NCBI GenBank assembly: GCA_021323815.1
Contig: JAJPKG010000468.1
Coordinates: 1 to 12,210 of the forward strand
Direction: 5' to 3'
Source of the DNA: Pseudomonadota bacterium
GTDB taxonomy: Bacteria; Chloroflexota; Ktedonobacteria; Ktedonobacterales; JACDGC01
Length of the DNA: 12,210 nucleotides
In this document: positions 1-5,491 of the stretch, one piece after another
How positions within the stretch are numbered: position 1 is the first letter of the stretch
Layout: every line of letters starts with the position of its first letter
Made by a program: the position numbers and the translations under genes
Notes under the pieces: generated by a model
What the model saw: only the letters and a program-made list of their open reading frames with translations
Databases searched by the model: none
What the model was told of the DNA's origin: nothing

Positions 1-98
1 ATCACTATACGTGGCTGACTTCATTCGTCGGAGCGATGGGCGTGCCGCTCACCTTGCAAGCCACCGCCGTCGTTCCCATTCAACCGGTGGGAGGGTAA
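1..98 (+). CDS. TadE-like pseudopilin, C-terminal end only (partial)
   Basis: Reading codons from position 3 gives an open frame of 31 residues that ends at TAA 96-98. Its last residues are QATAVVPIQPVGG. They closely resemble the end of the next gene, which finishes ISDHAVVPITPG, and both have an aromatic YTW or YTYSW segment about 25 residues earlier. I infer that this is the 3' end of a TadE-like paralogue whose start lies left of the window. TadE-like proteins are pseudopilins processed by a prepilin peptidase and linked to Tad/Flp pilus assembly at the cell envelope. The next start candidate (102) lies 3 nt after this stop, which fits an operon. Only the tail is visible, so the family call rests on the similarity to its neighbour. 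Confidence 0.6.
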   Translation, partial: HYTWLTSFVGAMGVPLTLQATAVVPIQPVGG

Positions 99-101
99 CG
101 C

Positions 102-803
102 ATGCCCGCCCCCCCCATGTTCCACGTGGAACACCGGCCCCGCCTGGATTCGCGCTCTCGTTCACATGGGCGCATGCATTCGCGCCTGAGGGCGTGCCGC
201 CGCAGCGTAGAGGGGGGGTGTGAGTGCCGCAACGAGATGACGCCATGCCTCGCCTGTCGCCTGCGCGGACTGGGATATCAGCGGATGCAACGCGGACAGA
301 GCCTGGTGGAATTTCTCCTGTTCGTGACAATCTTGCTGGTGCTGCTGGCGGGTGTCTATGATCTGGGATCGCTCTTGAACGGACATCTGGCCGTCACCTA
401 TGCCGCACGTCAGGGCGCTTTGAGCGCCGCCAGCGCCGGCACGAATGCGGCGGCGGATTGCGATGCCCTGGCAGCCATCGCGCTCGGCGTGGGCCAGCAG
501 CCGGGGGTGAGCGTGACGCGCATCGCCATCTATGAGCCGGGTAGCGACGGGTTGCCCCTCGGCGGTCTGGGTAGTAGCGCTTATGCCGATGTCTATAACG
601 GCGATCCTGGCTGCGCGAATCCGGCGAGCATGCCGGCAGCACAAGCGACGAACTGGCCGCCAGCAGATCGCGTGGCTGGTTATGCGCCGCCGACGATGCT
701 CGGCGTTGAGATCGATTACACCTATTCCTGGCAGAGCAATCTCATCTCACTCGGCGCGATCTCCATCAGCGATCATGCCGTCGTTCCCATCACTCCGGGG
801 TGA
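102..803 (+). CDS. TadE-like pseudopilin (Tad/Flp pilus assembly)
   Basis: The conserved part begins at the ATG at 285: MQRGQSLVEF, then a long hydrophobic segment (about residues 9-24 from that Met). This is the TadE pattern: a prepilin-peptidase-type site after Gly with Glu at +5 and Phe at +6, then one transmembrane helix. The mature part of about 168 residues has an ARQGAL stretch after the helix and two cysteines (59 and 110 from Met285) that could pair outside the cell. The start is uncertain. ATG 102 has the best ribosome site (GGGAGGG, 6 nt away) and sits 3 nt after the previous stop, but it adds a 61-residue leader rich in Arg and Cys that does not look like a normal pilin leader and that contains a parS palindrome. 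ATG 237 and ATG 285 are alternatives with weaker sites. TadG follows 6 nt after the stop, so the genes are probably cotranscribed. Confidence 0.75.
   Translation: MPAPPMFHVEHRPRLDSRSRSHGRMHSRLRACRRSVEGGCECRNEMTPCLACRLRGLGYQRMQRGQSLVEFLLFVTILLVLLAGVYDLGSLLNGHLAVTYAARQGALSAASAGTNAAADCDALAAIALGVGQQPGVSVTRIAIYEPGSDGLPLGGLGSSAYADVYNGDPGCANPASMPAAQATNWPPADRVAGYAPPTMLGVEIDYTYSWQSNLISLGAISISDHAVVPITPG
119..134. other. parS: parS-like ParB-binding site 1
   Basis: A perfect 16-bp palindrome, TGTTCCACGTGGAACA. It matches the widely conserved parS consensus TGTTTCACGTGAAACA except for a symmetrical T to C / A to G change in each arm, a variation accepted at parS in several lineages. It lies between the two TadE-like genes or, if ATG 102 is the true start, inside codons 6 to 11 of the second. 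Two more copies of the 14-bp core occur in the window. Confidence 0.75.
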
Positions 804-809
804 TTTATC

Positions 810-2654
810 ATGTCATCATTCGCCCGAACCCTTCGCGTTTCCTTACTCTCTTCGTATCTTTCGCGTTCCCGTCCCTTTCCCTTGCGCCGCAAGCGTTTGC
901 CCGCGAAGGGTCAGGCGCTCGTCCTCTTCGCCCTGAGCGTGGTGACGCTGTTGATGCTGGTGGGCTTGAGCATCGACGGGTTGCGCTTATATATCGGCTT
1001 CGCTCAGGCGCAGCGCGCGGCGGAAGCTGCGGCCCTTGCTGGGGTGGGCTATTTGCCGGATTATCCTACCAGCGCCACGCCCGCGCCGGATGGCAGCGAT
1101 GCCACCAGTCGCGCCATCCAGGTTGCCGCGCAAAACGGGTTCACCGATGCCGGCACCATCACCGTCAGCCCGCAGGTGACACCGGTGATGATGCTGACGG
1201 TGACTGTGCATCTGAACATCCCCGTCTCACTGGTGGCGCTGTTGAATCCTGGTCCAGTCGGCACGTTCGCCACCGCGCATGCCGAGATCTTGCCGCCGCT
1301 GGCGCTGGGTGATGCTACCAATTCGTTCGGTGATCAGCCGGAAAATGTCACGCCGCAAGTTGCCGCCATCAGCAGTCCCTATGAATTGAAGGAACGCGGC
1401 GATCCATATACACCCCATTGCGAAACCGGCTGGAGCGATGGAGCAGATTCCTTGCATGCTGATGCCACAACCAACATCTATTACACCTCGCTGCTGTATG
1501 TGGCAACCAACGCGCCGCAATACCCTTCGGGGCCGAATTGCAGTCCCGGCACGCCTGGTAATCCTGACCAGATCCCCGCCGGTTTTGGCGGCCTGGCGAC
1601 GCGCACCACGCCCACGCCATCAGGGGCCAGCTATCTCATCACACTGCCCCCCGGCGGAAGCGGCTATTCGGTGTGGGTATGGAATCCGCGCTTTGTCTAT
1701 ACTGGCTTTGGTCACACCAACCAGCTCTTCACCTCGGAAAATATCTATACTACTGGCTATACGGACAATCCAGCGTTTTATCCGCAGCTGGCATACACGC
1801 TCTTTTCCGCGCCGCTCTTGTATGATCGGAGTGCCGATGTGCCGCTTGCCGCCATCTGGCCGTTCGCCACGCCGCCCGATACTGCTCCGGCAGCCGCCAT
1901 TCCCGCGACGCAGATCACGACCCTGCCCGCGCTGGATGCCGCCCCGCTGGACACGCTCTATCATGGCTGCTCGCTTTTCGGTGCGTGGAATGTGCAAAAC
2001 GGTGGAAGCAGTTATTCTCCGCCCATCACATCCGGCCAGGGATGCATCGGCTCGCTGCCGCCGGACTATCATGGTTGGGTGCGTCTAGGCACCACGACCC
2101 TCGCTGCCGGTAGCACCACCCCGGCTTATTTTCGGCTGACGGTTGACACCAACACCGGCTATGCCGTTCATGGTTATGCCGTGAAAGTGTGCCAGAACGC
2201 CACGACCACACCGGTGGGCTGCTCGGCGGGTGGGGCCACGACGTCTGCCTGGAACGCCTCAACGGTGATGCTGCTCGGCGGCACCAGCCAGATCTACCCG
2301 CTGATCAACATCCCCGCCGCGTTTGCCGGGCGGCAGATCGCGCTCGGCTTGTTCAATGCAGGTCTGGGATCGGGCAGCGTGACGGTAAGCATCGTGCCAC
2401 CTGCCGCCGGCGGCACGGTGACATATCCCTCCTGGCTGCGGATGACAACAGTGAACGGGCAGCCGGCTATTCAGACCTCATACAATGGCGATAATCTCTA
2501 TCATGGCAAATGGATTCGCCTCACGCTCACGCTGCCACCCAATTATTCCGGCGGCGAATGGTCGCTCGCCTGGAACGGTACCTATAATCCTCCTGCTACG
2601 CTGATGACCGTTGCCGCCACGCTCATCGGTAAGCCGGTTTTTCTTGTCGGCTGA
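810..2654 (+). CDS. TadG-like Tad pilus assembly protein with large extracellular region
   Basis: A 614-residue protein. Residues 1-33 form a basic cytoplasmic leader (RRKRLPAKG). The sequence GQALVLFALSVVTLLMLVGL (34-53) is a pilin-like transmembrane helix, followed by DGLRLYIGFAQAQRAAEAAALAG (56-78), the typical Tad-domain segment with the alanine-rich helix after the membrane. Residues to about 168 complete the TadE/G-like part. The remaining 440 or so residues are rich in Thr, Ser, Gly, Pro and aromatics, poor in Lys, and hold six cysteines (204, 244, 387, 412, 461, 471), as expected for an exported beta-rich domain. I recognise no named domain in that part. Residue +5 after the presumed cleavage Gly is Leu, not Glu as in TadE, so processing is doubtful. 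The start has GGGGTGA 6 nt upstream and lies 6 nt after the TadE stop. It is probably the last gene of the operon. Confidence 0.75.
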   Translation: MSSFARTLRVSLLSSYLSRSRPFPLRRKRLPAKGQALVLFALSVVTLLMLVGLSIDGLRLYIGFAQAQRAAEAAALAGVGYLPDYPTSATPAPDGSDATSRAIQVAAQNGFTDAGTITVSPQVTPVMMLTVTVHLNIPVSLVALLNPGPVGTFATAHAEILPPLALGDATNSFGDQPENVTPQVAAISSPYELKERGDPYTPHCETGWSDGADSLHADATTNIYYTSLLYVATNAPQYPSGPNCSPGTPGNPDQIPAGFGGLATRTTPTPSGASYLITLPPGGSGYSVWVWNPRFVYTGFGHTNQLFTSENIYTTGYTDNPAFYPQLAYTLFSAPLLYDRSADVPLAAIWPFATPPDTAPAAAIPATQITTLPALDAAPLDTLYHGCSLFGAWNVQNGGSSYSPPITSGQGCIGSLPPDYHGWVRLGTTTLAAGSTTPAYFRLTVDTNTGYAVHGYAVKVCQNATTTPVGCSAGGATTSAWNASTVMLLGGTSQIYPLINIPAAFAGRQIALGLFNAGLGSGSVTVSIVPPAAGGTVTYPSWLRMTTVNGQPAIQTSYNGDNLYHGKWIRLTLTLPPNYSGGEWSLAWNGTYNPPATLMTVAATLIGKPVFLVG

Positions 2655-2685
2655 AATGGCTCGCCCATTCGTATGGCATTGTCTC

Positions 2686-2714
2686 TTGCCCGTCCCTCCT
2701 CTGCACGGCATAGT
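2686..2714 (+). promoter_or_regulatory. Candidate promoter for the first DinB-fold gene
   Basis: TTGCCC at 2686-2691 and CATAGT at 2709-2714 each match 4 of 6 bases of the -35 and -10 consensus and are 17 bp apart. Transcription would start near 2721 and include a hairpin at 2728-2750 (GGTGTGTT and AACACGCC, 8 pairs with one G-U, 7-nt loop) just before the ribosome site. The matches are modest, so this is tentative. Confidence 0.3.
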
Positions 2715-2776
2715 GAGAGCGAGAACGGGTGTGTTTATCAGCAACACGCCGGCCAAAACATGTTGGAGGATTTCAC

Positions 2777-3313
2777 GTGGCAACCATCGAGCAGATCAAA
2801 ACAGTGCTGGTGACGACCGCGCCGCGCTGGCAGCACCTGGCGGCAGCGGTGCCGGAAGCTTTGCTGGCGCGCAAGCCCAAAGCCGGCGAATGGTCCGCGC
2901 TGGAATGTTTGCGCCATCTGACTGAGGGCGAGCAATTTTTGTGGCCGGTGCGCATCAAAGCGTTTCTCGCAGGAACCAGCTTCCCTGATTTCGATCCCAA
3001 CGCGCCGCAACGCGATTATTCCACCCTTTCCCCCACCCAGCTCGCTGACGAATTTGCGCGGCTGCGCGAGGCGAATCTGCCGCTTCTGGAAAGCGTCACA
3101 GAAGATGATCTTGACCGGCCCGGCACTCATCCCCGGCTGGGCGCGGTGAAGCTGGGGCAGATGCTGCACGTGTGGGCGGCGCACGATCTGATGCATACCG
3201 TGCAGGGGGAACGCGCGCTCATGCAGCCGTTCATCATGGAAGCCGGTCCCTGGCGGGGTTTCGCTTTCACCGACCATGATGTCTCGCCTGCAACGGACGA
3301 AAGCGCCGGCTAG
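2777..3313 (+). CDS. DinB-fold (DinB/YfiT-like) protein
   Basis: The GTG start at 2777 is chosen because GGAGGA (2765-2770) lies 6 nt upstream; an in-frame start at 2729 has no such site. The product has 178 residues, the usual DinB size. DinB-fold proteins are four-helix bundles with a metal site made by three histidines. Here they are His47 (ECLRHLTEGEQ) and His136/His140 (WAAHDLMH, HxxxH). The GEWSALECLRHL segment is typical of the DinB_2 group. Known members include thiol-dependent S-transferases and damage-inducible proteins, but most have no known substrate, and no function can be given here. It stands alone between the Tad genes and HU; a second DinB-fold gene lies at 10467. The last 20 or so residues are polar and probably disordered. 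Confidence 0.8.
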   Translation: MATIEQIKTVLVTTAPRWQHLAAAVPEALLARKPKAGEWSALECLRHLTEGEQFLWPVRIKAFLAGTSFPDFDPNAPQRDYSTLSPTQLADEFARLREANLPLLESVTEDDLDRPGTHPRLGAVKLGQMLHVWAAHDLMHTVQGERALMQPFIMEAGPWRGFAFTDHDVSPATDESAG

Positions 3314-3448
3314 ATCAATAGCCAAAAAGTCCTCAGCCATTGTGCATCTTTTACATGAGCTTGAGCGCTTGTTCCAACCCCATGAATCAATCGAGCGCTC
3401 AGTGTGACCTCCTGTGAGAAATCCAGGAATTGAGCCACTTTTCGCCGT

Positions 3449-3472
3449 TTCATCATTATATGACATGATGAA
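3449..3472. repeat. Inverted repeat upstream of HU, possible operator
   Basis: TTCATCAT (3449-3456) and ATGATGAA (3465-3472) are perfect 8-bp inverted arms around the spacer TATATGAC, centred about 70 bp upstream of the HU -10 element. The position would suit binding by a dimeric regulator, but there is no direct evidence for one. Confidence 0.3.
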
Positions 3473-3524
3473 TCCCTGGCCCTGCCTGGCCTTGCAGGAA
3501 GCGTCCATGATGAGCGTAGGCGTA

Positions 3525-3533
3525 TGCTATACT
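3525..3533 (+). promoter_or_regulatory. Extended -10 promoter element for HU
   Basis: TGCTATACT combines the TGn extension with TATACT, 5 of 6 to the -10 consensus. No good -35 is seen 16-18 bp upstream, which is usual for extended -10 promoters. The predicted start near 3540 gives a leader of about 70 nt with a hairpin GAGCGCC-GGTG-GGCGCTC at 3566-3583, 13 nt before the ribosome site. Confidence 0.4.
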
Positions 3534-3610
3534 CGCACATAGAAAGGGTGTTTGAACGCGCCCTGGAGCGCCGGTGGGCGCTCGCGAGTTTCTGCAAAGG
3601 AGAACCATTC

Positions 3611-3904
3611 ATGGCGTCTGTGAGCAAGAACGACCTGATTAAAAAGGTCGTCGCCAAGACCAGCAAGACCAACAAAGACGTGACCGAGATCATCACTGCC
3701 ACGCTCGATGCCATCCGCGAGAGCCTGGAAGCTGGTGATGAAGTGCGCCTGATCAATTTCGGCGTCTTTTCGGTCAAAAAGAGCGCTGAGCGTGCGGGAG
3801 TCAACCCGAAGACGCGCGAGAAGATGACGGTGCCGGAGAAGATGCGCGTGAAGTTTGCGCCGGGTAAAGAACTGAATGATGCTGTCGCAAACGTCAAACT
3901 GTAA
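3611..3904 (+). CDS. hup: HU-family nucleoid DNA-binding protein
   Basis: A 97-residue HU/IHF-family protein. HU dimers bind and bend DNA without strict sequence specificity, compact the nucleoid and assist replication and recombination. The N-terminal helical part is SKNDLIKKVVAKTSKTNKDVTEIITATLDAIRESL. It is followed by the GDEVRLINFGVFSVKKSAER strand region and the family signature around AGVNPKTREKMTVPE, whose Asn-Pro tip inserts into the minor groove. The end, MRVKFAPGKELNDAVANV, is also canonical. HU is usually 90-100 residues, so the gene is full length. ATG 3611 is chosen because AAAGGAG lies 7 nt upstream and because translation from it matches known HU N-termini. It has its own promoter and converges on the receiver gene. 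HU and IHF subunits are hard to separate by eye, but the sequence fits HU better. Confidence 0.95.
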   Translation: MASVSKNDLIKKVVAKTSKTNKDVTEIITATLDAIRESLEAGDEVRLINFGVFSVKKSAERAGVNPKTREKMTVPEKMRVKFAPGKELNDAVANVKL

Positions 3905-3929
3905 CAAGCGCCTCTTTTTCAGCATCAGC

Positions 3930-3962
3930 AGCGCCCCGTCAAGCTCAGCGCAACGGGGCGCT
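3930..3962. terminator. Hairpin between convergent HU and receiver genes
   Basis: AGCGCCCCGT (3930-3939) and ACGGGGCGCT (3953-3962) form a perfect 10-bp GC-rich stem with a 13-nt loop. It lies 25 nt after the HU stop and 9 nt beyond the receiver stop on the other strand, where a shared terminator would be expected. Neither strand has a proper U-tract after the stem, so it may terminate weakly or act as a 3'-end stabiliser. Confidence 0.45.
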
Positions 3963-3971
3963 ACACTCGTT

Positions 3972-4382
3972 TCAGCCCTCTTCTTCGGCGGTTGGCGGAC
4001 AAAGATGCTTGCGCACGACATGCATGAGGATGCTCAGATTGACGGGTTTGCGCAGCAGCACACCTTCTTCGATGCCGCTGTCATGCAGCTCGTACGCCGT
4101 CGCGCCGGAAATGAAGATGACCGGCAGGTGCATGGTCTCGGCTTTTTCGCGCAAGCGATGAAAAATGGCGCTGCCGTCGGTGCCGGGCATACGCAGATCC
4201 AGCAGCACCAGGTCGGGCGGGAAGGCTTCGATAGTTTGTAGGGCGATGGTACCGTCGGTGATGATGCGCACGCGCCAGGTCGGCTCGCCTTCCAGTTCCA
4301 GCGCCTCGCGGATGAGCACTGCCGATGGGAGGTCGTCCTCAACAATATAGATGACTTTGGTCGCAGTGGTGGCTGTAATCAT
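3972..4382 (-). CDS. Single-domain response regulator (receiver only)
   Basis: A 136-residue protein made of one receiver domain with no DNA-binding or enzymatic output. The acidic pocket is EDD (15-17), the phosphoacceptor is Asp62 in LVLLDLRMPG, the Ser/Thr position is Ser92 (FISGA), and the conserved lysine is Lys112 (LLRKP). A complete site implies phosphorylation by a histidine kinase, which is not in this window. The usual aromatic switch residue three before Lys112 is Leu. The tail PPTAEEEG is acidic. ATG 4382 is preferred over in-frame starts up to 4598 because GGGGAGGT lies 9 nt upstream, the receiver fold begins just after it, and a candidate promoter lies between. Such proteins act as CheY-like or phosphorelay intermediates; the partner cannot be named. 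Confidence 0.88.
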   Translation of the reverse strand: MITATTATKVIYIVEDDLPSAVLIREALELEGEPTWRVRIITDGTIALQTIEAFPPDLVLLDLRMPGTDGSAIFHRLREKAETMHLPVIFISGATAYELHDSGIEEGVLLRKPVNLSILMHVVRKHLCPPTAEEEG

Positions 4383-4445
4383 CAGTGGAATACCTCCCCG
4401 GCATATCCCGCGAGGTTGGCCGCGCGATAAGGAACCTTTATGCAT

Positions 4446-4454
4446 ATTGTAACA
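4446..4454 (-). promoter_or_regulatory. Extended -10 promoter element for the receiver gene
   Basis: On the minus strand the bases read TGTTACAAT, a TGn extension plus a 5 of 6 -10 hexamer, about 65 bp upstream of ATG 4382. No clear -35 is seen. The remainder of the 243-bp gap between this gene and the SDR gene (4383-4625) shows no gene or strong terminator. Confidence 0.35.
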
Positions 4455-4625
4455 GGCAATCTCCATGCCTTTCTGCGCGTTCGGTGGTTCCCTGCCAGCG
4501 TTTGCAGCCATTTCCTTCATTATTGCCATGCTGACCGGAATGTCGAGAAGGCTAGCCACTAAGTACCAGTTTCCCTGGTGCGTTTCCACAGGTGCCATAA
4601 AGCGTGTCTGAAACAGCCATCCTCT

Positions 4626-5357
4626 TTATACATTCGAGAAGATCTCCAGGTTCGTGCCGTTCAGGAATCGCCCGGCATCGCTCACCATGAATCCAACAAT
4701 GCGCGCCATGTCGTCCGGCGTCATGCCGGGTTTGAGGTGGGGGGCGGCGGCGCGCAGCATGGGGGTATCCACCGCGCCGGGGCTGACGGCCATCACGCGG
4801 ATACCCAGCGGTCTGCCTTCCACCGCCAGCGCTTCGGTGAGGCCCGCCACGCCGAATTTCGACGCCACATAGGCGCTGAGACCAGGGAATTTCTCAACGT
4901 TCTTCACGCCGGAAAGCGACGAAAAGTTGAGGATGGTGCCACCGCGTGCTGTCATCTGACGAAACGCGGCCTGGCAGCAGAGCATCAACCCGCGCAGGTT
5001 GGTGTTGATCACGTGATCCCATGCAGCCAGGTCCATCTCCATGAATGGCACGTTCACCACGACCCCGGCGGCATTGATGAGGATGTCGCATGGCCCCCAC
5101 TCATGGACCACGCGATCAAACATCGCCCGCACCTGCGCTGGATCGCTGATATCGCCGGGCAATGACAGCGCGGTGCCGCCCGCTGCCTGAATTTCAGCGG
5201 CTACCTGTGCCAGCAGATCCGCCGAGCGGGCCACGAGCGCGACCCTCGCTCCCTTTGCGGCCAGATGCCGTGCCGTCGCCGCGCCGATCCCCTGACTTGC
5301 TCCGGTGATGATGGCCACTTTCCCAACCATCTCGCCTGAATGCCTGACTTCGCTCAT
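4626..5357 (-). CDS. Short-chain dehydrogenase/reductase (SDR), FabG-like
   Basis: A 243-residue classical SDR that oxidises or reduces a carbonyl/alcohol group with NAD(P)(H). The Rossmann cofactor motif TGASQGIG is at 18-25, the adenine-contact Asp at about 69 (PGDI), NAAG at 95-98, the catalytic Ser probably 147 (NFSSLSG), and YVASK gives Tyr163 and Lys167. The VSPGAVDTPM segment (191-200) is also typical. A short insertion of about three residues lies between the Ser and Tyr motifs. Ala-Arg-Ser after the second strand (ALVARS) suggests NADP(H). ATG 5357 is chosen because GGGGGGA lies just upstream; starts up to 5471 would run through the parS site. FabG-type annotation is common for such proteins, but the substrate cannot be deduced. 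It is divergent from the biotin carboxylase gene. Confidence 0.9.
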   Translation of the reverse strand: MSEVRHSGEMVGKVAIITGASQGIGAATARHLAAKGARVALVARSADLLAQVAAEIQAAGGTALSLPGDISDPAQVRAMFDRVVHEWGPCDILINAAGVVVNVPFMEMDLAAWDHVINTNLRGLMLCCQAAFRQMTARGGTILNFSSLSGVKNVEKFPGLSAYVASKFGVAGLTEALAVEGRPLGIRVMAVSPGAVDTPMLRAAAPHLKPGMTPDDMARIVGFMVSDAGRFLNGTNLEIFSNV

Positions 5358-5387
5358 CGCTTCCCCCCGAAAGATGATGTCACCCGT

Positions 5388-5396
5388 AGCGTAGCA
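5388..5396 (-). promoter_or_regulatory. Candidate extended -10 element for the SDR gene
   Basis: The minus strand reads TGCTACGCT, TGn followed by a weaker hexamer (TACGCT, 4 of 6). The expected -35 position, 17 bp away, is 5411-5416, which overlaps the parS site at 5413-5428. The predicted transcript start near 5381 leaves a leader of about 24 nt with the ribosome site. Confidence 0.3.
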
Positions 5397-5412
5397 TATT
5401 TCGGGTACGTAC

Positions 5413-5428
5413 TGTTCCACGTGGAACA
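5413..5428. other. parS: parS-like ParB-binding site 2
   Basis: The same perfect 16-bp palindrome as site 1, TGTTCCACGTGGAACA, here clearly intergenic between the divergent SDR and biotin carboxylase genes. An 8-bp palindrome GTACGTAC (5405-5412) abuts it directly. The site lies 55 bp from the SDR start and 64 bp from the carboxylase start. Confidence 0.85.
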
Positions 5429-5491
5429 CTTGCAGTTGCGCCCCGCCGTTGCATACCATGAAGGCATGCAAGAATCGCTGGAGGAGTATCT

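Larger units (their letters stand above)
3314..3610. other. Intergenic region upstream of HU
   Basis: About 300 bp without a credible gene. It contains GAGCGCTT (3363-3370) and GAGCGCTC (3393-3400) at a 30-bp spacing, an 8-bp inverted repeat TTCATCAT / ATGATGAA with an 8-nt spacer (3449-3456 and 3465-3472), the HU extended -10 element, and a leader hairpin. Open frames crossing it on the minus strand show no recognisable protein and look like chance. No terminator for the upstream gene is evident. Confidence 0.5.

Noticed and set aside
223..2072. Several overlapping minus-strand frames opposite the Tad genes.
   Set aside because: They have no domain, no ribosome sites and Arg/Cys/His-rich composition. 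The plus-strand frames have pilin-type N-termini and operon spacing.
2772..2785. Possible fourth parS copy (TTTCACGTGG) overlapping the GTG start of the first DinB-fold gene.
   Set aside because: It matches the 14-bp core at only about 10 positions and the symmetry is lost in the right arm. The bases are explained by the ribosome site and start codon.
4565..4579. Short hairpin ACCAG-TTTCC-CTGGT after the SDR gene, considered as its terminator.
   Set aside because: The stem has only 5 bp and there is no T-tract on the minus strand.
4383..4598. N-terminal extension of the receiver protein up to an in-frame ATG at 4598.
   Set aside because: The receiver fold begins right after ATG 4382, which has a strong ribosome site, and a candidate promoter lies within the would-be extension.
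5008..5019. Perfect 12-bp palindrome GATCACGTGATC inside the SDR gene.
   Set aside because: It shares only CACGTG with parS, lacks the outer arms and is within well-explained coding sequence.
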